A DNA stretch of 64,000 nucleotides, taken from positions 62,001 through 126,000 of the forward strand of contig CBDBUY010000002.1 of the NCBI GenBank assembly GCA_965212145.1, in the 5' to 3' direction. A program made the position numbers and the translations under genes. The notes below the pieces were generated by a model. It searched no databases, was not told the origin of the DNA, and was given only the letters and a program-made list of their open reading frames with translations. This DNA comes from JAAEPI01 sp965212145. Its GTDB lineage: Bacteria > Bacteroidota > Bacteroidia > Cytophagales > Cyclobacteriaceae. Of the stretch, positions 8,119-16,332 are shown piece by piece; position 1 is the first letter of the stretch, and each line of letters starts with the position of its first letter.

Positions 8119-9012
8119 TTCTCCATCGATCATCTCAATATCCGAGATCAACACCCTTTTTGATATGGCTTGACCTGTTTTCGTGGCAGCCAACCCGCCC
8201 AGCGCAGTTTCCTTGTAACGTTCCTCCATGCTCAGGCCCACTTCGCCCATGGCATCCACGCATTCATCCACAGGAATCACCGGGCTTACATCTGCCAAGG
8301 CAATCTGCGCCGATGAATTGGCAATAGCCGCTGCGCTGGCATTTCGAACCACGCAAGGCACTTCCACCAATCCCGCAACCGGATCACAGATAAGACCGAG
8401 CATACATTGGATAGTGATCGCCACTGCATTGAAGGCCTGCTCAATATTTCCGCCAAGACAATAAACAATTCCTGCGGAACCCATAGCTGCTGCGGAACCG
8501 GTCTCCGCCTGACACCCTCCGACTGCTCCCGCAAGAGAGGCCCGCTGCTCTAGAATCAGGGCTACTCCTGCTCCGATTAGCAGTGCTTCCAGAATTTTCT
8601 GATCTTCTAAATCATGAATTTCCTGCAGTGTGACAAGTACTCCAGGCATAATGCCCGAAGCTCCGGCTGTGGGAGCTGCCACGATTCTTCCCATGCAGGA
8701 GTTGACTTCCTTGGCTGCCAGCGCCCTTGCAACCAATAATTGGAATTCTTTGGACAGTACGGCCTTTGGGTAGTTACCTACTTTTCTGGCACCTCCCTGT
8801 ATCATGCCGGAGTGTGAGTTCATTTCCTCAGAAAGGCCCTTTTGCACCGCTTCTTTCATCACTTGAAGTGCATTGGTGAGTCCTGCCCAGATTTCTTCTT
8901 CTGTCCGTCCTTTTTGTCTGATTTCAAAATCCATCACCGGTCGCCAGAGTGGGAGATTCTCCTTGGCACAGACGTCCTTCCATTCCTGAAAACTTTTGAA
9001 TTGTACGCTCAT
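8107..9012 (-). CDS. sdaAA: L-serine ammonia-lyase, iron-sulfur-dependent, alpha subunit
   Basis: This 301-aa protein matches the alpha chain of the [4Fe-4S] L-serine dehydratase, which deaminates serine to pyruvate and ammonia. Characteristic blocks are NSCMGRIVAAPTAGASGIMPG, GAVGGCQAETGSAAAM and LGLICDPVAGLVEVPCVVRNA; the conserved cysteines in these are the likely cluster ligands. In two-subunit enzymes the beta chain is usually adjacent, but none is seen nearby, so it must lie elsewhere or the residues before about 60 must suffice. The start at 9012 gives the family's usual N-terminus (FKSFQEWKDV). Its 3' end overlaps the membrane protein gene; hemE is divergent. Confidence 0.9.
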   Translation of the reverse strand: MSVQFKSFQEWKDVCAKENLPLWRPVMDFEIRQKGRTEEEIWAGLTNALQVMKEAVQKGLSEEMNSHSGMIQGGARKVGNYPKAVLSKEFQLLVARALAAKEVNSCMGRIVAAPTAGASGIMPGVLVTLQEIHDLEDQKILEALLIGAGVALILEQRASLAGAVGGCQAETGSAAAMGSAGIVYCLGGNIEQAFNAVAITIQCMLGLICDPVAGLVEVPCVVRNASAAAIANSSAQIALADVSPVIPVDECVDAMGEVGLSMEERYKETALGGLAATKTGQAISKRVLISDIEMIDGESEK

Positions 9013-9118
9013 GGGTCGTTGTTTTTGGGTAATGTAAAGTTACAGGATTCAGAGGCTGAAATGAATTCAAATCCTATTCTCTCAAATTGTAAAATTTGGG
9101 CTTCCAACATTATGGGAT

Positions 9119-9135
9119 GCCGGAATAAATCCGGC
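9119..9135. promoter_or_regulatory. Palindrome GCCGGA-ATAAA-TCCGGC before hemE
   Basis: A perfect 6-bp inverted repeat with a 5-nt centre ends 11 bp before the hemE start. A near copy (GCCGGATTTATTCCGTC) is at 15255-15271 upstream of the ECF sigma gene, in the same orientation relative to the gene, with matching flanks (AATTTT on one side, GATG or GATGA on the other). It could be an operator or part of a promoter. Confidence 0.45.
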
Positions 9136-9146
9136 AATTTTGCGCG

Positions 9147-10163
9147 ATGATCAAAAACGACCTGATTCTTAGAGCTGCGAGAGGCGAAAAAACAGAGCGA
9201 ACACCTGTATGGTTAATGCGTCAGGCCGGACGAATTTTGAAGGAATACCGTGATGTTCGCGGCAGCTTAAGCGGGTTCAAGGAGCTAGTAGAAACGCCTG
9301 AGCTTGCTGCTGAGGTCACGATCCAGCCGGTTGATATTTTGGGAGTGGATGCAGCCATTATTTTCTCAGACATTCTAGTCATCCCTGAAGCCATGGGGCT
9401 GACGTACGAGATGGTTGAAAAAAAAGGACCCCATTTTCCGGAAACGGTCAGGTCTGAGGCGGATCTTTCCAAGATCAGGATTTCCGATCCTTCGGAACTG
9501 TCATATGTCTATGACGCTATTGAAATCACAAAAAGGGAATTGGATGGACGAGTGCCGTTGATTGGTTTTGCCGGAGCGCCTTGGACGATTTTTTCCTACA
9601 TGGTCGAGGGAGGAGGAAGCAAGACCTTCTCACATGCCAGAAGGATGCTTTATCAAAATCCGGAAATGTCGCATCGCTTGCTTGACATGATAGCAGATAG
9701 CACGATTAGCTACCTGAAAGGACAAATCCAAGCAGGGGCAGACATGATTCAAATCTTTGATTCGTGGGCGGGTATCCTAAGCCCGGATCAATACGAAGAA
9801 TTCTCGCTCAATTACATTTCTAAGATTTGTGATGCGATAGATGAAGTGCCGATAACTGTTTTCGCTAAAGGTGCGTGGTTTGCCATGAATCAGATGTCTG
9901 AGCTTAACTGTCAAACAATAGGGCTGGACTGGAACACGGAGGTGCACAAAGCACGAATGATTTTTCAACATAAGACGCTGCAGGGAAATTTAGATCCGTG
10001 TGCGCTGTATGGCTCTTTTGATCAGGTCAAAGCTGAAACCAAGAAGATGCTGAAATCATTTGAAGGTCATCCGCACATTGCGAATTTGGGACATGGTGTT
10101 TATCCAGATACTGACCCGGAAAAGGTCAAGTGTTTTGTAGAAACCGTGAAGGAATTCGGCTAG
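9147..10163 (+). CDS. hemE: Uroporphyrinogen decarboxylase
   Basis: This 338-aa cytoplasmic enzyme removes four acetate carboxylates from uroporphyrinogen III to give coproporphyrinogen III in heme synthesis. Family signatures are present: RTPVWLMRQAGR near the N-terminus (about 18-29), GFAGAPWTIFSYMVEGGGS in the middle, and GNLDPCALY with NLGHGVYPDTDPE close to the C-terminus. The length is normal. The stop TAG interlocks with the stop of the convergent acyltransferase gene within one CTAG. No other heme gene is adjacent. Confidence 0.97.
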   Translation: MIKNDLILRAARGEKTERTPVWLMRQAGRILKEYRDVRGSLSGFKELVETPELAAEVTIQPVDILGVDAAIIFSDILVIPEAMGLTYEMVEKKGPHFPETVRSEADLSKIRISDPSELSYVYDAIEITKRELDGRVPLIGFAGAPWTIFSYMVEGGGSKTFSHARRMLYQNPEMSHRLLDMIADSTISYLKGQIQAGADMIQIFDSWAGILSPDQYEEFSLNYISKICDAIDEVPITVFAKGAWFAMNQMSELNCQTIGLDWNTEVHKARMIFQHKTLQGNLDPCALYGSFDQVKAETKKMLKSFEGHPHIANLGHGVYPDTDPEKVKCFVETVKEFG

Positions 10164-11209
10164 GATTGCTTGAGCAGTTCGGCTCGTGCAAAAAGCCCGA
10201 CGACCGATAAGAAAACCAAAACGATACCCTCCCAGAAACCGAAAAGTATCCAACCGAGGGTCATGCTAAGTATCCACCAAATAGGCATCACGGCCAGCAT
10301 CACGGCAAACTTCATTGAACCCCAGAAAACTTTGTCTTTAAACTCTCCCAATACATTTCGCAGTAACCATAGTGGGCCCCAGTTTGGAAGGGAGGCCCAC
10401 CAAAGGGCCGTGGGGTTTGGTTTCTTTGGTTTGATAAATTTTGTTTGATCATTGGAATAGTCCCGATCCGCAAATTCCTTGAGCTTTTTGAAGGTCAAGA
10501 CTTCATTTTTGATGTTGAAAACCTTCCTGACTTTCACGTCATAATCTTCCGTTTTTTCAGGAATGACCAGACACTTCTTCATGCCCTCAGAAAGGACATC
10601 CTTCAGGTTTTTCAATCCCGCTTGTTTATCCTCCTTGTAAGTATCTAGGAAATCACGAACGCTGATTGGCTCACCATAAGCGATGATCAGCTTGGTTCTG
10701 GGCTTCCGATGCGAGAAGAAATTGAGGCCGCAAGGGACGATCATCAGATCCTTGTCCAGTTTTTTTTGAGCGTCGAGCGCAATTCTTGATGTTCCTTTAG
10801 TCAATGGTCGGAGGTAATAATGCTCTCCGTGATTTCCTTCAGAGAAAATCATAATCGATTCTCCTTTGTTGAAGAGTTCTGCACATCTATCGAAGATTTC
10901 TTCATTTTTTCCCAACTCACTAAACCCGTCCCTGATGCGGTAAATCGGCATCATGTTCATTTTTTTCAGCCAGTAAGATGACTTGACAGTGAACACATCG
11001 GAGCGGGTCAGAAAATGAAGCGGCTTGGGTAAGAGGGCGCCTACAATGATGGCGTCCAAAAAAGCATTCTGATGATTGCAAGCCAGCAGATAGGGGATGC
11101 CCGGATCGGGAAGATTTTCCTCTCCGACGATCTCTATTTTGTTGAAATAGACGTGAAGGGCCTTGGTGGCTACCCATTTCAATGTGCGATAAAACCGGGA
11201 TGCTTTCAT
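10160..11209 (-). CDS. Lysophospholipid acyltransferase (PlsC-type) with C-terminal membrane anchor
   Basis: This 349-aa protein has the glycerolipid acyltransferase motifs NHQNAFLD (HX4D, catalytic His and Asp) and FSEGNHGE, followed by PLTKGTSRIA. It would acylate lysophosphatidic acid or a related acceptor at the inner membrane. The C-terminus has two hydrophobic segments (MKFAVMLAVMPIWWILSMTLG and ILFGFWEGIVLVFLSVVG). I chose the ATG at 11209 because it overlaps the symporter stop as ATGA and gives the normal N-terminus MKASRFYRTLK; a start 25 codons upstream would run into the symporter gene. The length is longer than E. coli PlsC (245 aa), as is common in this phylum. Confidence 0.88.
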   Translation of the reverse strand: MKASRFYRTLKWVATKALHVYFNKIEIVGEENLPDPGIPYLLACNHQNAFLDAIIVGALLPKPLHFLTRSDVFTVKSSYWLKKMNMMPIYRIRDGFSELGKNEEIFDRCAELFNKGESIMIFSEGNHGEHYYLRPLTKGTSRIALDAQKKLDKDLMIVPCGLNFFSHRKPRTKLIIAYGEPISVRDFLDTYKEDKQAGLKNLKDVLSEGMKKCLVIPEKTEDYDVKVRKVFNIKNEVLTFKKLKEFADRDYSNDQTKFIKPKKPNPTALWWASLPNWGPLWLLRNVLGEFKDKVFWGSMKFAVMLAVMPIWWILSMTLGWILFGFWEGIVLVFLSVVGLFARAELLKQS

Positions 11210-12111
11210 GCAGGCGCTACAGATTTTGATCGAAAATAATACGCGATACTCAAACCGGAGATGATGTGCCAAATGCCCCACCAACCGGCGACAATGGCCA
11301 TGCCGCCCATTCCTCCGAAAAAGGTGAAGATCAATCCTAGTCCCAGCCCTGAATTTTGTATGCCCGTCTCGATTGCCAATGTTTTTTGATCTGCTAACGG
11401 AAGTTTGAAGACTTTGGCCAATCCTAGGCCGGATAAAATGGCTGTTGCATTGTGCACTAAAACGATGAATACGACCAGATGGATGTATCTGAGGAAGTAT
11501 TCAAAGTTGGCACTGAAGGCAAGGAAAACGATGGCTGCAAAAATGAGAATGGAGCCATAATGTGTAAAAGGGTAGAGGGCATCTGCCCATTTTGATCTCC
11601 AATGACGGAGGCTCATCCCCAGAATCATCGGGAGTATCAGAATCATGGTGACGATCTTAGCCATTTCCAGGAAGCTGAGTTCCACGGAGGTCATAATTTC
11701 ATTGGTCGGGGCGTAGAGACTTCCCCAGAGCGAGATGTTCAATGGTGTCATAAAAACTGCGACTAAACTGGCAATAGCAGTCATGGAAACGGAGAGCGCT
11801 GCATTGCCTCCGGCCAGTGCTGTCATAAAGTTGGAGATGTTCCCACCCGGACAGGCGGCCACCAGCATCATCCCCAACGCCATAGAGGGCTGTGGCTGAA
11901 AAATCAAAACCAACAAAAAAGTCAAAAATGGCAGTACCAAAAACTGAGAGATAAAACCAAGAAGAGCTGACTTGGGGTGGGTGAGTACATTGAAGAAATC
12001 CTTCGGAGTGAGTCTCAACGCCACTCCGAACATGATGAACCCCAGACTGATGTTCATCAGGAAGACACTGTCGGCATCATAATTCAGTACGATCTCGTCG
12101 ATTTCAGACAT
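11206..12111 (-). CDS. Bile acid:sodium symporter family transporter
   Basis: This roughly 301-aa integral membrane protein belongs to the SBF/ASBT family of sodium-coupled transporters of organic anions. It has nine to ten hydrophobic helices, and family-typical stretches such as AACPGGNISNFMTALAGGNAALSVSMTA (crossing helix and sodium site) and ETGIQNSGLGL (second sodium-site motif). I placed the start at 12111 (MSEIDEIVL); a longer frame to 12186 would pass through a rho-independent terminator. The TGA overlaps the ATG of the acyltransferase gene, so the two are coupled. Substrate is not predictable; bile acids are unlikely in a free-living bacterium. Confidence 0.88.
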   Translation of the reverse strand: MSEIDEIVLNYDADSVFLMNISLGFIMFGVALRLTPKDFFNVLTHPKSALLGFISQFLVLPFLTFLLVLIFQPQPSMALGMMLVAACPGGNISNFMTALAGGNAALSVSMTAIASLVAVFMTPLNISLWGSLYAPTNEIMTSVELSFLEMAKIVTMILILPMILGMSLRHWRSKWADALYPFTHYGSILIFAAIVFLAFSANFEYFLRYIHLVVFIVLVHNATAILSGLGLAKVFKLPLADQKTLAIETGIQNSGLGLGLIFTFFGGMGGMAIVAGWWGIWHIISGLSIAYYFRSKSVAPA

Positions 12112-12157
12112 GGGAGGGAAGATAAAATAATCGAGGTTACCCCTGATCAATTGAAAC

Positions 12158-12182
12158 AAAAAAACCCGAGCTCTCGCCCGGG
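12158..12182 (-). terminator. Rho-independent terminator after the sigma/DUF4097 operon
   Basis: On the minus strand CCCGGGC (12182-12176), loop GAGA, GCTCGGG (12171-12165), then seven T residues. The stem has seven pairs with one G-T and a GNRA-type loop. It lies 28 bp after the stop of the second DUF4097 gene and before the symporter start. Confidence 0.9.
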
Positions 12183-12210
12183 CCAAGTAGGTGCGCTACT
12201 TCTCGTATGG

Positions 12211-13020
12211 TTACTTTTTGCGGATATAAATGTTTCCATGCATGTTTTTGAACGTGTACTCCGGTCCACCGCCGTTCATGTCTCCATAGACCCAGGAGTT
12301 GATGGACACTTTGTAGCTGCGGTCACCTGTGTTTCGCTCCGGCTTGGCTTTGGTTACCGCCATATCGAAATCGGTAAATACCTCTCCGCGATCCGACTTC
12401 ATCTTAGCCGTGGCTTTTGTCCCGGAAGGAACGGTTACGTCAATTTCTCCATGCAGCGTCACGAATGACATGGGCTCATTGGCAGTTACCTTTTTGAAGT
12501 TTGCCGTGATGTCTCCATGCACGGTATTGCAGACCAGAGATCCAGAAACATCTGTGAACGTCAAGTCGCCGTGTGTACCGGATATTTCCATCGAGCCGTT
12601 TACGCCTGACACGGTAATCGTGCCGTGAACTGTGGACACCTTCAGGTCAAAGTCTTTCGGGATTTTGATGTCCAGATCAATCGGTCGCTTCCACGAATTG
12701 GTCTCGATTTTCACTTTGTTGCTTCGTTCACTTGCGCCAAGTTCCACGGAACTGGTTGCAATCCTTTTCATTCCTGCGGGAGCATCTGACTGGTCGTCAT
12801 CGTCACAAGAATGACAGTCGCTTTTCTTGGAGGTGGCATTGATGACCACTTCAGTGCCGGAGTAGGTTTCGATCATGATATCACCTCGTACGAGTCCGAC
12901 TTCAAGCGCTCCACGGGATCCGGGACTGCTTAGTGGTACGGCCAGTTGTTCGCTGAAATCTTCCTGTGCCAGGGTCACCAGACCTACAAGCACACCTAAT
13001 ATTGAGAGTATAGTTTTCAT
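12211..13020 (-). CDS. DUF4097 beta-strand repeat protein, secreted (second copy)
   Basis: This 269-aa protein starts at MKTILSILG (13020) with a signal peptide ending near LAQ at about residue 18. The mature part is a ladder of short beta strands with an IxVSGxxGxxxIxxxHGDxT periodicity (STVHGTITVSG, GSMEISGTHGDLT, CNTVHGDITANF, VTLHGEIDV), typical of DUF4097. A Cys- and Asp-rich loop (KSDCHSCDDDDQSD, about 73-86) could bind a metal, which is speculation. The C-terminus (FKNMHGNIYIRKK) matches that of the upstream paralogue, so the pair arose by duplication. It is the last gene of the operon before the terminator. Confidence 0.8.
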   Translation of the reverse strand: MKTILSILGVLVGLVTLAQEDFSEQLAVPLSSPGSRGALEVGLVRGDIMIETYSGTEVVINATSKKSDCHSCDDDDQSDAPAGMKRIATSSVELGASERSNKVKIETNSWKRPIDLDIKIPKDFDLKVSTVHGTITVSGVNGSMEISGTHGDLTFTDVSGSLVCNTVHGDITANFKKVTANEPMSFVTLHGEIDVTVPSGTKATAKMKSDRGEVFTDFDMAVTKAKPERNTGDRSYKVSINSWVYGDMNGGGPEYTFKNMHGNIYIRKK

Positions 13021-13027
13021 CTTATTC

Positions 13028-13852
13028 TTATTTCTTGTTGATATAAACATTTCCATTGATGCTCTTGAAAGTGAGCGTTGGGCCACCCGAGCCGATTTCT
13101 ACGCCGGTCTGAGTGGAAATTTTGTATTTGGAGCCTTTGCTGGATTCCTGCACCAGCGTCTTTGCCGGCTTGTAATCAAAGGCTGTGTACATGTCGCCAT
13201 TCATCGTGTCAAAGTACACTTTGGCAGCAAGATTGTCCGGAAATTCCAGATTGAAGTCGCCGTTCACTGTGTTGAACTTGATGGAATTTTTCGGAACCTT
13301 CACGAATGTTACGGTCACATCGCCATTCACCGAGGAGGCCGAAATCACTTCGTGGGCATCACGGATTTCCAATCCGCCGTTTACATTGCCAGCCTTGATG
13401 GGACCTTGAATTCCTCCTATAATCACTTCTCCATCATTAACCGTTGACGCTTTCAATCTCGCCTGAGCGGGAATCTTCACCGTATAATGGTACTTGAAAG
13501 AATACCCCGGGTGGTCGTCTCCCCACCAGGTGTTTTGCCAGGGTTTGTCGCATTCGCGAATGAATGGGGCCTTGGTATAAAAAGCGATGGTATCGGTCTT
13601 CAGATATTCACCAAGTTTCAACTCCCGTTTGGCTCGTTCCAGTTCTTTGTCGTTGCTGGCATTGATTTCAATATCCAATTCCAGCTCAACTTTTCCGGAG
13701 GTCGAGGCTTCCACCTTCACGTCTCCGTACACATTATTGATCATGACGTTCAGCTCCTTTGCAGAGGTCACATCGTAGGTCTTACTGATCCGCACGGTTT
13801 CGTTTTCCGTCCATCCATTGATCAGCAAAAACAAGGTCATTAGTATTTTCAT
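13028..13852 (-). CDS. DUF4097 beta-strand repeat protein, secreted (first copy)
   Basis: This 274-aa protein has a short hydrophobic N-terminus (MKILMTLFLLINGW) consistent with export. It contains repeated strands of the form NVYGDVKVEAS, STVNDGEVIIGG, GNVNGGLEIRD, SSVNGDVTVTF, NTVNGDFNLEF and DTMNGDMYTAF, that is, an xVNGDxxx unit about every 20 residues, which predicts a right-handed beta-helix-like fold. The C-terminal FKSINGNVYINKK is shared with its downstream paralogue. The gene sits 7 bp before that gene and 2 bp after the anti-sigma gene. Its role is unknown; being under an ECF sigma factor, it is probably an envelope or surface protein. Confidence 0.8.
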   Translation of the reverse strand: MKILMTLFLLINGWTENETVRISKTYDVTSAKELNVMINNVYGDVKVEASTSGKVELELDIEINASNDKELERAKRELKLGEYLKTDTIAFYTKAPFIRECDKPWQNTWWGDDHPGYSFKYHYTVKIPAQARLKASTVNDGEVIIGGIQGPIKAGNVNGGLEIRDAHEVISASSVNGDVTVTFVKVPKNSIKFNTVNGDFNLEFPDNLAAKVYFDTMNGDMYTAFDYKPAKTLVQESSKGSKYKISTQTGVEIGSGGPTLTFKSINGNVYINKK

Positions 13853-13854
13853 TT

Positions 13855-14640
13855 TTATATGCTTTTGAGTGTTTTGATACTTTCTTCCAAATGATCTTTC
13901 ACCAAATCATCTTCTATCGTTTCTTTCAATTTTTCGAGCTCGTCCACAGAGTTCTTGGCTTGAATCAGCACCAGCGCATCTGCAATGGCCACTTGCATGA
14001 TGGGCGATTGCTGCTCGAGGATGGCCTTCACCAAAGCTTCCCGCACAGTCGATTCCTGCCCAAAACCCGTGAGTGACTCGAGTGCCGAAAGTCGCACGTT
14101 TAAGTTGTCATCAGCATTCATGGTGCTTATCAGGGCGTTAATCACGCGTTTGTCTGTGCCTTTCAACTCTGTCGACAAACTCACCGCCTGAATTCGATCC
14201 TGCGCTTTTGGTTGCTCTATGAGCGTCAGCATCATCATCGTTTTCATGTCCTGAATTTCACTGCTGAGTTGCTTTACGTCCTGTGACTGCTGCTGCGATG
14301 GCAACATCCACCAACCGATCAAAAGGCCGATGATGAGTGAAGCCAGCCCGACTTGCCAGCCATTGAGGAACCATCGGATTATCCCCGCAAGCGGGAACTC
14401 GGCAGTCGATTCTTTCGAATCGTATTTCGCCATCATGGTGAAGAACCTTGCGTCCATTTCGCTACTGGGTTCAGGTCGATCGATATGATCCATCATCATC
14501 CAGGTTTGCTCCAGATCTGCAAGCTCTGCCTTGACTTCCGGGTGTTCGATCAGAAACTCATTCAATTCACGTTCCTGCTCACTGTCGAGCGTACCCGCCA
14601 ATTGATCCTGCCATAATGCTATTGCTTCCTCTTTGTTCAT
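13855..14640 (-). CDS. Anti-sigma factor with C-terminal HEAT repeats
   Basis: This 261-aa protein follows the ECF sigma gene directly (TGATG overlap; a GTG one codon earlier is possible). The N-terminal part (1-55) is an acidic helical region with EHPEVKAELADLEQTW, typical of Bacteroidetes anti-sigma factors. One transmembrane helix (about residues 94-113, WQVGLASLIIGLLIGWWML) separates it from a periplasmic part (120-261) with HEAT-like helix pairs (VINALISTMNADDNLNVRLSALESL, VREALVKAILEQQSPIMQVAIADAL). It would hold the sigma factor at the membrane and respond through its HEAT region. Naming is by context and architecture; no zinc-binding anti-sigma motif (HxxxCxxC) is seen. Confidence 0.75.
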   Translation of the reverse strand: MNKEEAIALWQDQLAGTLDSEQERELNEFLIEHPEVKAELADLEQTWMMMDHIDRPEPSSEMDARFFTMMAKYDSKESTAEFPLAGIIRWFLNGWQVGLASLIIGLLIGWWMLPSQQQSQDVKQLSSEIQDMKTMMMLTLIEQPKAQDRIQAVSLSTELKGTDKRVINALISTMNADDNLNVRLSALESLTGFGQESTVREALVKAILEQQSPIMQVAIADALVLIQAKNSVDELEKLKETIEDDLVKDHLEESIKTLKSI

Positions 14641-15191
14641 CACACATCTAATTTTAGATAAGCGTCCTTTAATTCTTTGAGTGTTCGGTGCACGCGCACC
14701 TTCACTGCACTTTCTGAAGTTCCAAGTAGCTCGGCCACCTGGGCGTACTTCACTTTTTGAAATTTCACCAACTCGATCAGTTCCCTTTTTTCTTCATTGA
14801 GCGTGCTGAGCGCTTTTTTGAGGAAATTGAGTTCATCACTTCTTTCCATCTCAGATTCACGGTTCGATGAATGGCTCAGGTCTTTCTCCCAGCCCGACAT
14901 GTCTTCTTGGAAGGCATATCGTTTGTTCTTTCTAAAATTATCCCTGTGAACATTCCTGGCCAGCTGAAAGACCCACACCTCGAAGTTGCCGTCCTCCGAA
15001 TAGGAATGTTTGTACTTTAATATTCGTTCAAACACGTTCTGTACCAGGTCCTCACTTGTAGCGCCATCTGTGGTCATTCCGTAGAAATATCCAAACAGTC
15101 GGCGACTGTAGCGGGAGTAGAGAAGGTTTAGCTTCCCCACATCTCCGGTTTTCACTTTCAGCATCAGGGCGTGATCGTCGATAGAGTTCAT
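14640..15191 (-). CDS. ECF-family RNA polymerase sigma factor
   Basis: This 183-aa sigma-70 family protein of the extracytoplasmic function type has region 2 (LYSRYSRRLFGYFYGM, then DLVQNVFERILKYKHSYSEDGNFEVWVFQLARN) and region 4 with a helix-turn-helix (KVKYAQVAELLGTSESAVKVRVHRTLKELKD). It directs RNA polymerase to a specific set of promoters. It leads the operon sigma - anti-sigma - DUF4097 - DUF4097, an arrangement that suggests self-regulation by its own product. A palindrome shared with hemE lies 64-80 bp upstream of its start. I could not identify its -35/-10 target sequence. Confidence 0.93.
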   Translation of the reverse strand: MNSIDDHALMLKVKTGDVGKLNLLYSRYSRRLFGYFYGMTTDGATSEDLVQNVFERILKYKHSYSEDGNFEVWVFQLARNVHRDNFRKNKRYAFQEDMSGWEKDLSHSSNRESEMERSDELNFLKKALSTLNEEKRELIELVKFQKVKYAQVAELLGTSESAVKVRVHRTLKELKDAYLKLDV

Positions 15192-15254
15192 TCGGTGAAA
15201 TTCAACGGCATAACCCAGGTAAATTGGAAAGGTTACATCAGGATTGAAAAAATT

Positions 15255-15271
15255 GCCGGATTTATTCCGTC
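15255..15271. promoter_or_regulatory. Imperfect copy of the hemE palindrome, upstream of the ECF sigma gene
   Basis: GCCGGATTTATTCCGTC matches the reverse of the hemE-upstream palindrome at 16 of 17 positions and the match extends into both flanks. It lies in the gap between the sigma gene (minus) and rnhB (plus), so it could serve either. Confidence 0.4.
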
Positions 15272-15323
15272 ATCTCACCATCAATATTCAATTGTATACC
15301 TAGGCGATTACTAAATTCACGTC

Positions 15324-15929
15324 ATGCTCAAGGCGTACTTTCAAAAAGAAAAAATCGAGGCGGGATGTGATGAGGCAGGACGTGGATGTTTGGCTGGTCC
15401 GGTGGTAGCGGCTGCTGTAATTTTACCCCAGCGATTCAGGCATAAAGAACTCAACGATTCCAAGCAGTTGACCAAAAAGAAGCTGGAGGAGTTACGACAC
15501 GTTGTGACGAAGAAAGCCTTGGCGTGGGGTGTGGGAGTTGCTTCACCTGAAGAAATCGATGAGATAAATATCCTGAATGCCAGTTATCTGGCTATGGAGC
15601 GGGCGGTTGAAAAACTTAACATTCGGCCTGAGCTGCTGTTGATCGATGGGAACCGATTTAAAACGGAATTAGACATTCCCTTTGAATGCATAGTGAAGGG
15701 GGATGGGAAGTATTATTCGATTGCGGCAGCTTCTATTTTGGCAAAAACTTACAGGGATGATTTGATGAATAAGTTGGCGCTCGATTATCCTGGGTATGGC
15801 TGGAAAACCAATGTAGGCTACCCCACTCGGGAGCACCGCGAAGGAATCAAAGAATTCGGCTCCACAGAACATCACCGAAAAACCTTTCAGTTGTTGCCAA
15901 GTCAGTTGAGTTTATTTGAAGAATATTGA
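15324..15929 (+). CDS. rnhB: Ribonuclease HII
   Basis: This 201-aa enzyme cleaves RNA in RNA-DNA hybrids and removes single ribonucleotides from DNA. The diagnostic N-terminal motif AGCDEAGRGCLAGPVVAAAV (about 14-33) provides the first two acidic ligands, LLIDGN the third, and AAASILAKTYRDDLM the last Asp region, completing the DEDD metal site. The GRG glycine-rich loop recognises the ribonucleotide. The length is typical. The TGA overlaps the TTG start of the next gene. Confidence 0.96.
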   Translation: MLKAYFQKEKIEAGCDEAGRGCLAGPVVAAAVILPQRFRHKELNDSKQLTKKKLEELRHVVTKKALAWGVGVASPEEIDEINILNASYLAMERAVEKLNIRPELLLIDGNRFKTELDIPFECIVKGDGKYYSIAAASILAKTYRDDLMNKLALDYPGYGWKTNVGYPTREHREGIKEFGSTEHHRKTFQLLPSQLSLFEEY

Positions 15930-16288
15930 AAACCATCGAATCCTATATCCTCGAATTGGATGGCCAGCAAAAGGCGATCATCAACTTCCTTCATCATCAT
16001 CTGATGGAGACGACCGATCTGCGGGGTAGCATCAGCTACGGCATTCCGATGTATCGTCGGAAGAGTTGGGTGTGCTATTTGAACCCTATTAAGAAGGATG
16101 GAATTGAACTGGCCTTTGGTCGAGGTTTTAGACTCTCTAACGAACAAGGCATTCTGGATCAGAAAGGCCGGAAACTGGTAGCAGGCATTGATTTATTTGA
16201 TGTCAATAAAATTCCTATTCAGGCCATCAATGAAATAGTCCAGGAAGCATTAATATTGGATGATTTGGGTCTCAAGTGGAACGAGTAG
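15926..16288 (+). CDS. DUF1801 domain protein
   Basis: This 120-aa cytoplasmic protein fits the DUF1801 (YdhG-like) family: an N-terminal helix ending in ATI-like sequence, then SISYGIPMYRRKSWVCYLNPIKKDGIELAFGRG. The start is TTG, overlapping the rnhB stop as TTGA; no ATG lies before the conserved core. The function of the family is not known, although many relatives are small globular proteins with an alpha/beta fold. Coupling with RNase HII is probably positional. Confidence 0.75.
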   Translation: MKTIESYILELDGQQKAIINFLHHHLMETTDLRGSISYGIPMYRRKSWVCYLNPIKKDGIELAFGRGFRLSNEQGILDQKGRKLVAGIDLFDVNKIPIQAINEIVQEALILDDLGLKWNE

Positions 16289-16332
16289 TTTCTGCTGTTT
16301 TGATAAATTACCAATTCAACTAACCTATCACC

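Noticed and set aside
9080..9110. TAAAATTTG before hemE as a promoter box
   Set aside because: The spacing inside the box is one base too long and no suitable upstream box is present.
12112..12186. N-terminal extension of the bile acid symporter (Ala-Arg-rich)
   Set aside because: The extension is encoded by the stem and T-run of a rho-independent terminator; the family N-terminus begins at 12111.
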